This document shows positions 33,372-46,000 of a stretch of DNA of 64,000 nt, one piece after another. The stretch is taken from the NCBI RefSeq assembly GCF_020085105.1, contig NC_058053.1, positions 18,312,388 to 18,376,387 of the forward strand. The letters run 5' to 3'. This DNA is from Siniperca chuatsi. Taxonomy: Eukaryota > Chordata > Actinopteri > Centrarchiformes > Sinipercidae. The notes beneath the pieces are model-generated. The model had not been told where the DNA came from. It did no database searches and saw nothing but the letters and a program-made list of their open reading frames with translations. Both the position numbers and the translations under genes were made by a program. Every line of letters starts with the position of its first letter. Position 1 is the first letter of the stretch.

Positions 33372-36300
33372 ATGACGCAGATCGGCGGTGTCCAGTCATG
33401 GTGCCTGGGAGTAACGTTACAGTTGATTTTAGGTGAGTATTGGTTCGGTTTATCTGACATTAACTACGGTTACCTGGCGAGCGAAACAATAACGGTACCG
33501 CTCCGAAGGTCGCAGATAACCTGCCTGCAACTAGACCAGTAGAAAGGCAACGTTTACACCTATTCAGCTAACGCTACTATTGTTACCTAAGACTTAGGTA
33601 ATAACTACAAGGGAAATGGAGGTTCTTGTAGTGATGTTAGTTAACGTGGCATAATTAGTGTTTAGTGTTATAAATGTTGTTTGGATAGTCTGGCTGTGAT
33701 AATGCTGAGTTCACGTCTCTCTCCGCGGCTGTGGCGCAAATTACCGTCACTGTCAGTGCTGTTCAATCAGTCATGGTGCAAAGGGATCTCAGGGGGTAAA
33801 TCTCAAAATCTGGTTGCAGCTTCACTCCTTCACTCCTTGTCCCACCAGAAACTAAGGGGAAGAATGCAGAGGAGAAAAAAACAGTATAGCATATTTGAGG
33901 ATATTTTACTTTACCTTAATATTTTTGAAGAACCCCAAAAGCTCAATTACCTTGTAAAACATTAAAATTATATCTACTCATTCTCCTCCTTTCCCTCATT
34001 TACAGTTAGTCAGTTTTGTCCCAACCAAGGGGTCGGCCCCCTTCGAAATGTCAATAGATAAATCTGAGGGGTCGTGAGATGATTAATGGGAGAGGAAACA
34101 AAGCAAAAGACCTTTTTGGGTCTGAAACAGTTAGGCTGTGTAAATGAAACCATGTGAGACATTCAGACATGTGAGACTGTGATTGACTTCCAAAATAGTT
34201 TTGATGCCACAAGTTCCACATCTGAAACTGAGATTTAAGGTGAGCACAGAGAAACTTTCCACCTTCAGCAGATGAATGTGAAAACTAGTGTCAGTCATCC
34301 AAATGAAGTAACAATATGTGTAACACATTCTTGAGTGGAGAGGGTCTTTAGTGTTATGCCACTTCAACTTGACTATATTTCAGAGGCAAATATTGTACTT
34401 AAAAGTTGAAACAGTCGTTTGATCGATTAGTCGACTGATGGACAAATAATTTGCAACAATTTTGATAATAATTGAAAAGTCTTCCTGTTTTTGCAAAAAT
34501 GCCAAATTCATTGGTTCCAGCTTCTCAGATGTGAATATGTGCTAGTTTTCTAACTCCTTTAAGATAGTAAAGTGAATATCTTTGGGTTTTCAGCTGGTTG
34601 AACAAGACAAGCAATTTAAAGTAAACATGACAAATGGGGCTCTTGAGAAATGTTTCACTACTTTCTGACTTTTTATCAACCAAAAGATCAATCGCGAACA
34701 TTATCGGCACATTAATCTGTCGTAAAAATAATTGTTAGTTGCAGCCCTGTACTCTTACTCCTCTACATTTATCTGGCAGCTGTAGTTACTATTAACCACC
34801 TGCTAGTAAAAATGAATGTGCTGCTAATAACCTGGCACCTAACCTACATTAGAGGCAAAGCCGCGCCTATAATAGTGTGGCACGTACCAATGAAAGCCTT
34901 TGCCTCTCAGAACAGAGGATCACTGGTTCGATTTTCCTTCTCTTACCCGTGTGTGTTTAGTTGGTTCGCTCACATTTTCTGCTGTTTTTCTATTGAGGAT
35001 AACATATCTTGTCTGACATTGATAGGAAATGTTATAACAAAATTATTTTCTTATCAATAAACATTAAGGCATCCAAAAGAATTGTAGTGAGGAAACAGGG
35101 CTGGGTTTTGTCTTCAGACCAGAGCAAGTTCAGTTAACATGCTTGTTTGTTTATAACGTCAGTAACTTTGTCCTAGTCAGTTTCACAGAGTAAAGTGTTA
35201 AGAGTAGGGTACATATGGTTTTGTGAATCATTGCAGGTGCTAATGGACACAATGTTATAATATAATTGGACAGGGTTTCTTTAATTTGTCCATGTGTATT
35301 TAGAGACAATATCAGTAACCAAATCTAGATATATTTTAATAACTTTGCTTGTACAGTCAATGTCAACTGAAGCTCCTCAACTCCACCACTACTAAAACCC
35401 ACAAAGTGTGTGTGTGTGTGTGTGTGTGTGATTCAGTGAACTTTGTAAGGAAGAAGCACCCCATAGTGGTTCAGACCAGTTCAAACCACTTGCAGGTACA
35501 CTGACAGAAGGAAGCAGTAAACTACTTAAAAAAACATCAGTCTCGTGATTTTTTCAGATCGGAATCGAGCTTCAACAGTGTTTTAAATGTCACTGCAAGC
35601 TCAAGAGTACACAATACACCTGTAGTCATTGTTTTTAGGCACAACCAAATAGAAAGGAAAAACTGAATGTTGAATTCAAATGTCTTTGCCATATTGCTTT
35701 AGTGAAATGCTGTAATTAAAATAGGCCCATCTCAAAACCTGCTGTGCCTAAAACATTTACTTCTTTGACAATTCAGCAGCTTAGTTTTGTTGGTTAAAAC
35801 CACTTTGAATAACTCCATAAATGGACAACTCATATGTCTCACCCCCATGTGCACACAGGGATGCTTCTTGGCTGCAGGGTCCAAACCGCACTATGAGTAT
35901 AAAACAAAACAAACATAACCAAAAGAAAACCATCTTTTGAGATACAGCATGATGAACTTCCATGCCAAGATGCCAACCTGAAGCATTGTCCCATTAATTG
36001 GACCAAGCTTAGGAGGTGCAACAATGTGCTGAAGTGTTAGGAACTGAATAAAACAGCAGTCAGAAAACATGGCACATTTTAGTCACCTGAATTTAGTGCA
36101 GGAGAAGGTACACTTTGTGGAGACCCAGGAGTGTTCAGGCAGAGCCATTTGGTCGCTCATTCAGACAGAAACAACAGCTGGTTACATAAGTGGTTCTGCC
36201 CTGTTTGTCTTGATTGACAGTTAAAGACTGTGATAAAAAGAGACATGAAATAAAAATGCCGTTGTGAAATAGAAACAGACTTTTGTAAAAATGACTTTTT

Positions 36301-38872
36301 GAAATAAAAACTGCTGCAATTGAAAAAGAAATGACCTACAATAAACTCTGCTATTGGGAAAAGTAGCAAGATGAAATAACATTTCATCATAATAATGAGC
36401 TGATTCTAGGCCATATTGTCCCGACTGGTTTTCCATCATACTTTCATTCTATGGTATGATCGTGAAATAGGTGCACTCTGTGATATTAAAAAGTCTTACA
36501 TTTAACTTGGTGAACCCTGCAGAAACCTTGTATTTAGTATTGAACACCTTGCATCTCTGTAATACTGGACTCATAACTGATTACCTCTTGCAGCTGCCGT
36601 CCTGCACCAGGGTTTTGCTACTGTTGCCCCGCCCACAACGACCCAAACCACTTCTGCACCGCACAAAGACCTCGGCAGACCTGAAAGAGGAAACTACCTG
36701 GTCAAGAACAGCAATGGTACTGCCTGTTTACTGGCATCCATGGGTCTCCAGTTCAACATCACCTTCACCTCTGTCTCCCAGAATAAGGTGCTTAAATACA
36801 AACAGTCAACAGTTGTGTGAATACTGTTGCAGCTAAAAATATCTACACATTAACAGGTTTTAAATGCTAAACGTACAATCGTCCATTTACAGACTGTGCA
36901 GGATGTTGTGAACCTTCAGCCCAACGTGACAAAGAGCTCTGGATCATGTGACTCTGAGCGCACCTCCCTGCGCCTCACAACGGATGCAGAGAAGACCAAC
37001 CTCACCTTTTTCTTCACCCTGGTAAGTTACTGTGGCTGCCCTTTGTATATCACAACATTTATCTTCTTGCTTTTATTTTCACCTTGTACTTCCTGAAACA
37101 GCCACTAGATGGCAGCTGGAGCTTGAGGTAAACATGCCTTACTGCAGTGTTAACTGGTTTATGGTGGTCTTGCTGTTTTTCTCCAGAATACCACGTCCAA
37201 TAAGTACCACCTGAGTGAAGTGTCTCTGTCAGCAGCCTGGCCAGACATGAAAGGTGAGTGCACTTTACCTCCCATTATTCATGCTAGCTACCTTGTATCA
37301 GATTAATAAGTATGTGACAAACCCATCCTGTGATCCTCATCACTCTTTGTAGTGTAATCAGAGTTTTTGTTGGCTCAAAATGAGGGAAAGATTGGCAACT
37401 GTAACTTACTGAAGTAATCATAAAATAAGTCTGAACATACACTAGGTCCTAAACGGATGTGTTGGGCCTTGTGTAACTCTGTAACTGACTGTGATTTGTT
37501 GTTTAAAATATTTTAATTTATACAGCGAAGGGGCTGTTGTAGTCAAATAGTAAATATTACAAAGAAAAAACCTTTTACAGACCCCCTCGCATGTTACACC
37601 CAAGCAGATCTTTTTTTACACTGTGGTGCTTAAAATCTACACTGAAAAACAGGAACACCTGTATGACATGATGCAATCTAACACAGCAGCCCTGCAATAA
37701 ATCCTACCATTATGAAATATTTAGTTGCATCATTGTGAAAGGTGTTTCTAACATTTTGTCGGACAAAGTCTTAGAAAAACAAGCAGGTGTTAACAGGCCC
37801 AAATTAATCAGTTACAGCTGCATAGGTAGAGTTGACACACGTTTATCTTCTTTATAATTTATACAAGACAGGTGGATATACAATGTTTATACATAAAACC
37901 TAATAAGAGAAGCATTTTGGTGGTGAACTGGATTACAACTTTGGCCATAAAAATTATATATGATTATTTATTTATTTATTTATAATAATTTTTACAGTGG
38001 TCTGAAATCCTGTATGCTGTTTCTTTCTGCACATTGAAATGTAACTGAATAGTATTTTTGGGGGAACTGGGGATTTTGTGGTTAATGTTCACCTGCAGCA
38101 GTCCTGTATTCTGTCTGTAACACATTTACAGCTTTTTGCTCAAATTATTTTATGGTTTGTGCTAATTAGCTGGAGTATTGTCTTGCTATATTTTTAATTG
38201 GCTCACCTGTAGTGATTCTGCTGTTTCAACAGTTTAGCACTTCTTTTGAAATAGGTGCAATTACTATTGAGATCCCCAGGTCTTGAACAACTGCCTTTTA
38301 AATTGTCTATGCAAGAAAAACCCAGGTGAAATCTTTCTTTAATCCTCTCTGCCGTCATCATCTTCTTTCATTTAAATCCGTTTTCCCTCTTCAAACGTCT
38401 CATTTTGTGTCCAGTCTCTATTCCTTTTTGTTTTACTGGACACCTCTTCCCCCTGTAATCACTCCCTGTTCTCTCCTCTGTTATAGATCACTTCTCAGTC
38501 CATAACAGCAGTCTCGACTACCTGCGGGGCACCCTGGGGTACTCATACATGTGTCGTGAGAAACAAACTCTGAACGTGGCTGAGGATTTGTCCATCAACA
38601 CCTTCCAGGTGCAGGTGCAGCCCTTCGGTCTCACCGGAGATCAGTTTGGAGCAGGTAAGCACTTATGTCTAGTAGCAATGCGATGAAATAAATCTACTGC
38701 TTTCTTGCTCTAATTTGTTTTTACTCTCTCAGCTGAGGAATGCCAATTGGATGAAGATGACATGTTGATCCCCATCATAGTCGGAGCAGCTTTAGCAGGT
38801 CTTGTCCTCATTGTGCTCTTGGCCTACCTCATTGGCAGGAAGAGGAGCCATGCTGGTTACCAGACCATCTGA
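33372..38872 (+). CDS. lamp1: Lysosome-associated membrane glycoprotein, LAMP1-type with one lumenal domain
   Basis: Type I lysosomal membrane glycoprotein. Exons 33372-33432, 36594-36787, 36893-37021, 37187-37253, 38487-38654 and 38733-38872 join into 252 aa. A signal segment (about 1-20) precedes a short Thr/Pro stretch (APPTTTQTTSAP, residues 32-43). One LAMP domain follows with the four family cysteines (C65, C104, C173, C210). N-glycosylation sequons include N61, N75, N96, N121, N129 and N157. The membrane helix is about 218-241. The cytosolic tail RKRSHAGYQTI carries the GYxxI lysosomal sorting signal and equals the LAMP1 tail. Human LAMP1 (about 417 aa) has two lumenal domains; the membrane-distal one was not found in the 3.2-kb first intron. 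The tail and the neighbours grtp1, dcun1d2 and tfdp1 favour lamp1 over the single-domain relatives cd68 and lamp3. Confidence 0.88.
34000..34750. repeat. Two dispersed repeats in lamp1 intron 1
   Basis: About 34000-34110 matches 32440-32560 (CAGTTAGTCAG, GGGTCGGCCCCCTTCGAA, AGATAAATCTGAGGGG). About 34390-34750 is a copy of the GATTAGTCGACTGATGGAC / GTTAGTTGCAGCCCT family. No coding exon for a first LAMP domain was recognised here. Confidence 0.6.
35406..35430. repeat. (GT)n microsatellite
   Basis: Uninterrupted GT run in the first intron of lamp1. Confidence 0.9.
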
Positions 38873-39375
38873 GGTCAACCGTCACTCTCATGTTCCCAGA
38901 GGCCAGAGCATGCTATCCCCAACCTTGAGATTAACCACTGTTTCATGAGACTTAACACTCCACCCTGTCCCCCTCTATCTCTGCATCCTTTATCTCCCTG
39001 CCCTTGTGTGTGCTGTTCTTTGCCCTCATCAGTAACACTAGTCATTATCACTTTGTGGAGGTTGATATGCTCTTTCTGAACTGACCCACTCTGTCATAAC
39101 AAAGGGGACTTTGGAGATTGTAATGAAATGAGGAAAAACTCTTTACTGGTACAATGTAAAGCAGGGGGTGGCTGTTGATCAGAGGGTCAAGGAGAGTCCT
39201 CAAATTGTGATGTACAAATTCTGATTTCTGTGAAAGGAATTTTAAGGGATTGTGGAATTTGAGGGAATCGCTTCTATAGCTTTTCGTACTGTTTATCTGC
39301 TTTGGGGTGACGATTTTTTAATGGTTTTGCCCTAAATGAGGTTTGTTATTATAAAGGGAATATTTTGGGCTGTTT

Positions 39376-39754
39376 TTAAAGGTCCAGTATGTAACATTTA
39401 GGAGGAGCTATTGGCAGAAATGGAACATAATATTCATATGTATGTTTTCATTAGTGTATAATCGCCTGAAAATAAGAATCGTGTTTTTGTTACCTTAGAA
39501 TGAGCCATTTTTATCTACAGAGGGAGCGGGTCCCCTTCCATGGAGGCTGCCATGTTGCACCACCATGTTTCTACAGTAGCCCAGAACGAACAAACCAAAC
39601 ACTGGTTCTACATAGGGCCTTTTGCGTTTTTTTGCGGCCACCATAGTTTCTCCTACACACTTGGAAAGGGAGGGTGAAGCGAGCGGTATTCAAATGGTTG
39701 CAAACTGCAATTTCAACGCTAGGTGCCACTAAATCCTACACACTGGACCTTTAA
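39376..39754. mobile_element. TTAA-flanked MITE (AGGTCCAGT ends)
   Basis: TTAA at 39376-39379 is followed by AGGTCCAGTATGTAACATTTAG. The right end CTAAATCCTACACACTGGACCT is followed by TTAA at 39751-39754. The ends are inverted repeats of about 22 bp with few mismatches. TTAA duplications are typical of piggyBac-type insertion. The interior has no transposase. Confidence 0.7.
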
Positions 39755-40049
39755 CTTAATCCACTCCAGAGAGTAAAGATCTTACGTTTTTTAGTGTAAC
39801 TCTTCATTTAACCTAAGTATGCAGATTTTAGGGAACATGCTAAAAGCACAGTAACCTAATCCTAAAAGTTAGTTAAGCTAGTTAAGATGCAATTAGGAAT
39901 TTATTTTGTCCACCGTTATTAGTGATGATATGTCCTTCTTTCCCTCATAAAGGTACTCAACACATTTTGTATGGAGACTGTAGCTGCGGTTGTGAGCTTT
40001 GTAAGATAATTGTGTTAGGGCTGTGGTATTTTTTTCTTTTTTCACTTAA

Positions 40050-40420
40050 TTTAAACATTTTAGGAAATAGGCATGTTTGCTTTCTTGCCCAGAGTTAGAT
40101 GAGAAGATACCACTATCATATTGCTAAATATAAAGCTACAGCCAGCAGGCAGTTAGCTTAGCACAAAAACTGGAAACAGGGGAAAACAACTAGCCTGGCT
40201 TTGTCTAAAGATTAAAAAAAAAAATTGTCTACCAGCACCTCTAAAGCTCACCGAAGTATAAAAACGACACATTTTGGTTTTACAAGGGGTTATGTTTCAA
40301 AATATTTCATCGTGCTGTAGCTTCATATTTACCGTACGGACACGAGAGTGGTACTGATCATCTACCTCTAGGCAAGAACGTGAATTTCCCAAAATGTCAA
40401 ACTATTCCTTTTAAATGATA
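40050..40420. repeat. Palindromic dispersed repeat (same family as 27890-28502)
   Basis: TTTTAGGAAATAGGCATG and the distal CCCAAAATGTCAAACTATTCC flank an interior with AGCTACAGCCAGCAGGCAGT and AACAACTAGCCTGGCT, which also occurs in diverged form around 27980-28390. Confidence 0.6.
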
Positions 40421-40996
40421 GTAGCCACTCTTTTGGATTTTGCTGTTACAATGTGCACACACAACAGGAGTTTAAAAAAACCCTCTACCGTTGGCTTAGG
40501 TGGATGAAAAAGCTCAGGACATCACTGTAAGAACGTAATAATGTTGACGTGTCATAGTCCACTGGGTGGTTTTGTTTGTTTATTTTTGTTCCCTGAATAT
40601 GGGCCCAGTTGGGATTTTGTTTACTGAAGGGAAAGACGTTGCACTAAAGTCCTGAGAAACAGTCCCATGTAATGATTAAAGTGGCCAAAATGCTCTGGTC
40701 ATTGTTCATCAGTGCCTTCCCAGCTATAACATAGATGGGATTGAAGTAAAGCCAATACCACAGAGGTACTCACTCACTCACTCACTGACACTGTGTGCTG
40801 CCATGTCTGGGACATTTTCTCATTGTCTCACATAGCCTTCATGTACTGTTACTACCATACATATGCATTGTTTGATGTAGTAGGAGAAAGTAAAGATATG
40901 TTTTTTATGTTTTTTCCCTCCGTCATCTAAATATCCATGCAATGATTTAATAAGGTTTTAATGGATTTGTTTGAACTGTTTTCTAATGGAGAGGTC

Positions 40997-41002
40997 AATA
41001 AA
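40997..41002 (+). terminator. lamp1: Polyadenylation signal of lamp1
   Basis: AATAAA followed about 25 bases later by a T/G-rich stretch, at the end of the presumed lamp1 3' UTR. Confidence 0.55.
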
Positions 41003-41020
41003 AGTGAATGAAAGAGGCTT

Positions 41021-43016
41021 TTTGTTTTGCCTTCGTCAGCTGTCAAACCTGTTCCTGGTTAGTGTTGTTTGTTTGGACTCCTTAGAAGTGTAGGTACAGT
41101 ATTTGAGAATAAATGTGGTATTGAATACTGGAAATGCATCATGTTATTCTAAATACTTTTTTTGTCTATCAAAGACTAAATTACAACATTATTGTGTAAG
41201 GAATCAGAAAAAAATTAACTTCTTTGAATAGTTACACCACAATTTTAGTTTTGAGGTTTGGATTAAATTTAATTACACTGGTTTTCAGTTATGCAGGTTT
41301 TATGTCCTCGAGGTGTAAAGTAGTCTTAATGAGATGGCTGAAATGAAAGCCAGCAGGACTCTGAACTGCAATGTTTTAATACTTTGTAGTAAGTACCTGG
41401 CTCAGTCGCTCTGTCTGTAAATGCAAGGCGGGGGAAGGTTGTCCAAAGGTGTTTGACACACATGGTGTTTGACTTCTGGGCATTTCTCGCATCCACATAG
41501 CAGGCAGTTGGAACGCACTACATACTCAATTTAATGTCATACTTAGTATGAATAGTACGTTAGTATGAGATTCCTAACACGGCCCATGGTCCACATTTGC
41601 AGGGGCGGGGCAAGAGGGGTGGGCAGGGCTGGCCCCGCCTGTGAGTTCCCCCCTTTCAGAGTGAGAAGGAGACACAAGATGACTAAAGAGATGCAAAACG
41701 ACTAAAATAAGCACAACGAGATACAATAGGACTACAAAGAGATGCAAATGACTAAAAAGAGACCCAACATGACCACAAACGACACGGCCAGTACAGTATG
41801 TCAGAGGGGTGGGGGGCCTGTTGTCTCATCATCTGTCCATGGCTGTAGGCTATTTGGAGTTACAAATAGCAGCTATTTCTTGATATTATTTCATATTAGA
41901 ATATTTAAAGTTGTTTATTTGGCATTCATTTATTACACCGAATACCTATTAATAATGTGCAGTTTACTATTGCCAAGATCCAGGGCTTTGAATTTTGTGC
42001 CCTGGTCTGACCACCAAAAGTTTCTAAACCCGCCCCTGTGGATTTGAGGTGGTTCTAGGTTTTTAGTCAGCAAAGGAGTGCAAATACCTGCCTCTTGAAC
42101 AGGCCTTCAATTCTCACGTATGGTAAATGATTATGTGTTTGCAACCTTTTGTCTGAACTACTTTTTTTTTGTGACTGAGACATTATTTTCACAGTTCAGT
42201 CGTTTTTTCTGTGACTCACCAGTCACCTGGGGGATTTCTAAAATTAATATGTAGCCAAAGGTTTGAATCCCCTGAATGAACTGTTGTTTAAGACTATCAT
42301 GTAACACTAAAATTACCACTTCTCTTTACCTTTGTTTGGCAGAGGCCTTTTTGAGGTCAGCTAAATCTGGAAAAAGATCAGGCCAATTATTTAGGTTTCT
42401 GCTAACAATAAAAAGTGAACACAATGTTCTGTAAATTAGTACAGCAGTTACCACACCAAATTATAAACATTTAATTTTACTTCTTAAAGAGAAATGGACG
42501 GTTAGAACAGTGTTCCAGTTCAAGAGACATTATTTCCCCTTTTCAGTAATCAGTTATTTCCCCACTCTGACAGATTATTATTATTATTTACATTCTCACA
42601 ACTATTATTCTCCACAGTAACAAAACAAATTGTATCTCTCCCATACTACTCTAGCAAAGTAATACATTACTTGTACAACTATTGTACAAGTAATAAAAAA
42701 CATGAGATTTAAATACTTTTTACAAAGCATCAGGTGTGATGATCTTGAAGCATCTATAGCAGCAGAAATATTCTGCAGAACATGGGACCCTAAGCAGAAG
42801 ACAAAGTTCAAAAACATCAGTTGAGCAGCTTCAGCACATCCAGTCTACTGGATTAGAGTGTAATATCAATTTATAACAGAAGCAACCAAAAAGCCACCAG
42901 TATGTCCATGTTGTAATAGTTAGTTGTTCCTGATAGTAGTGTTACTTTCTTATACTGAATGAAAGCTGTTTGTTGTAGAAATCCAGTCAAATGGGGAGAA
43001 TGGTGGATCCATAACT
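41021..43016. other. Intergenic/3' region between lamp1 and grtp1 (tail to tail)
   Basis: No coding exon was seen. The stretch contains the hAT-like element 41600-42038 and its internal minisatellite. The remainder (about 42040-43016) is AT-rich, includes an ATT microsatellite near 42575 and probably the 3' UTR of grtp1. No clear AATAAA for grtp1 on the minus strand was identified. Confidence 0.5.
41600..42038. mobile_element. hAT-like element with CAGGGGCGGG ends and internal minisatellite
   Basis: Perfect 10-bp TIRs: CAGGGGCGGG (41600-41609) and CCCGCCCCTG (42029-42038). Flanking 8-mers CACATTTG and TGGATTTG share their last five bases, a decayed target duplication. About 41670-41785 is a degenerate tandem array of ACTAAAGAGATGCAAAACG-like units. 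Confidence 0.55.
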
Positions 43017-46000
43017 TTACAGCGGTCCAGATTTATCCTCCAGTATTCGTTGTCTGCATTTCTCTCTCAGTTTATCAATAGCTGCCATAGACAGACTCCC
43101 AGGTTCTGTAAAGATTTTCTGTAAAAACAGAGTTTGAATGTCACCAAATGGATTAAGGTTCAAGATTATATTTTTAAAAGGCATATACACACCGAGCTGT
43201 GTTTACATGGAGCCTGTAATTTTCCTCATAATAAGAACTCAGACAGAAGCTTCAACACCTCATCCATGATAAACTGGCTCTGGCTAAACTGGCTAAAATA
43301 ATTTCCATTCAAGGGGTGGGTTAAATCTGTTATAATCTGAAAAAAGGATGAAAATTTGTCATGACACTGGGTTTTCTGATCAGTACTTTTGGTAAATCTA
43401 TTCTCCTCTGCGCAAGATGGCCCACTTAAGTTCAGTCAAAGATGTTTCCCGAGGAAGATGCATCACTTTCCCTTCTGTTGTTTTTATTAAGAGCATTTTA
43501 TACCACTTCAAGTGGTGAATCTTTCTCAGGGTAACCATTTTGAAATAGTTGATGTGTACTTGTCTCAGGGAGGTAAATGAAAGGCCACAGTGAACCGTTA
43601 TATATAAAGCACTTTTGAGCTGAAGCAATTAGTGGATTAATTAATAAATTGATCAACAAATAATTAATCTGCAACAATTGATAATCGATGAACCATTTAA
43701 GTTATTTTTCAAGAAAAAATTCAGAAATGTGTCAGAAATGTGGATTCCTTGCTTTTCTTTGTCTTATATGATAGTAAACTGTACATATTTAGGTTTAGAG
43801 CTGTTTTATGGACAAAATTTTGAAGATGTCACCAGGAACTTTTAACTGCATTTTTGTACATTTTATAGACCAAATGATTAACTGAAGTATTAAGTTGAAT
43901 AATTGATAATGAAAATTGAAACCTAAAAAAACTGAAAAATGAATTACAGCCCTAAAACCCATAATGCAGGTTGACCTTTTGCAAATGTTTGCCAGTGGTG
44001 GAGAGCTGGTGTGGTGTTCTAACTGTTTTAAGCAGGGAATAGTTAATTGGATTGATTATATTATAAACAAAGCTATAGGCCCACATAGCAACAGCCAGTG
44101 TTTCCTTATTTGTTTCTCTGACTGTTGTTTCTCATCGCACCTGCATGAAGGTGTGGCAGTCCAGAGTGAAAGCTCCACTGGTGATTTGTTTGAAGCAATC
44201 GCACACATTGATCAGCGAGCGAGCTCTCAGGATCTCCGTCTGGTGGTGAATGATGAGAGTCAGAGCAACACGGAAAAGAACCTTGGAGCCCTCGTAGAAA
44301 AGACAATCCCAGACCCGCAGAACTGTCTGCAAGTACAAGAAACAAGAATGATGTCTGTAAAATGATGTGCTTCAGCATCACCATTAATTCCTCATTTGTC
44401 TCTACCTATAAACCCAAATTTTTCCTCACCTCAATTGGGAGTATGTCAATGTAGAGGCAGATGAACCAGCGTGACACCACCAGAGTCCATATGCCGGGAT
44501 ACTGGGCCATGAGCTGTCCTATTGCAGGAGCTTTAGCCTTTACCAGCTCCCCAAGAACCTCCTGGTCAGTCTTCAGGCCCAACATGTCCAGGCTGTAGTA
44601 GTCTACAATATCCCCAAAGCAGATGAGTTTGCCTTTGTCTATCTGAGTGCAGGAGTGATACTTGTTGGTTGGCCTTTCAAGCACAATTGTGAACTGGTTT
44701 TGTGTCAAATGTAAATGTTTCAGATTGTTGTGTTAGTGTCACAAGGCTCCAACCTGGGTCCACTACTCTTTTATATTACAACAAGGGTTCATAATGAGCA
44801 AGCACTATTCATTTGCATTATTATGTAGATGACACACAATTCTATATAGTCAATATTACAAATCTGCCTTAATTACCTTAAAAACCCAAAACCTACTCCA
44901 AGTTGGCCATGATAAAACACCGGCAAAGAAGTAAAAAAAAAGAGAATTGTACAACACAGAAAAATAAATTCTTAGAATGTTATTCTAAAATAAAAAATAG
45001 CCAAAACAGCATCTTGTCTTTCTTCCCATTACAAACAGGAAAATATGCAGACCTTTGTTGCAGGTAGGCTTAATTACTGTACTGCATTGCTCTCAGATCT
45101 GCCCAAAGTCTATACTAGCCTAAAAGTCTGTACTCGTGCAGTATGCTGCTGCCTTATCACTTCTTTCATCTTATTTATTTTAATCCAGATAATTTTAGAA
45201 GAGATTTTAAGATCTTTGAAACTTGTTATACTAAATATTTTATAGGACTTGCCTTTACAAACTGCATGCTGCCAAATTCTGCCCCTGGGGGAGCTGACTT
45301 CCTTGCTTCTCCTGCTGCTACATTTACTAACTATATTATTATTTTTTACATTTAAGCTTTTTAATATCAGTGTCACATTGAAATGTGCTATACAAATAAA
45401 GTTTGATTGATTAAAGGCCCTGCACCACCTTGGCTCGCCGACACGGGTTTTTTCACTTACGTTGTTTGATTAGACTTCTTCTCAGGACTTTGTGGGTGTG
45501 TACAGTCTAAGCTTGATTGACACCTCCCTAACTTTCCCATTAGTTTTGTGTGAGGGCCGGACAACTCACACCTTTATCATTTTTATTGGTACATCGACTT
45601 CAATCTAAGCAGACCTCTAATTAGACAGTCATTGAAAACACCAGTCGTGAGCATTAAAAAAAAATAAAACCTCTAAAACCTATACCTGGGAGTATCCTGC
45701 CCAACAATGCATCCATGAGCCAGAATGAGTTCTCTTCATCTTTTGTGATGAGGATGAGGTAGCCTGCAATGAAGTTCATGCCCTGGAATGAACAGAGACA
45801 GTAATGATCTAACTCACTGGCTAGTAGGTCACTGACTTGGAGCCAAATACATGGAAGAATTTATGCAGGACATATCCGCAGCAACAACATATTTCCAAAA
45901 GCTTAATTAAGAATGTGATTTTGTCACCAATATATTGTCAAATTAGTTGTGATGACATAACTTGTCTGGGGAGAACAGGTAACTGTACACCTGTCATTTT

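Larger units (their letters stand above)
38873..41020 (+). other. lamp1: 3' UTR of lamp1 with two transposon insertions
   Basis: No coding sequence follows the stop. AATAAA at 40997-41002 with a downstream TTTTTGTTTTG stretch is the most likely polyadenylation site, giving a UTR of about 2.1 kb. It contains the TTAA-flanked element 39376-39754 and a palindromic repeat at about 40050-40420. An earlier polyadenylation site cannot be excluded. Confidence 0.6.

Noticed and set aside
43964-44365. 133-codon plus-strand frame
   Set aside because: Antisense of the grtp1 exon 44326-44141, whose minus-strand reading is a clear TBC domain.
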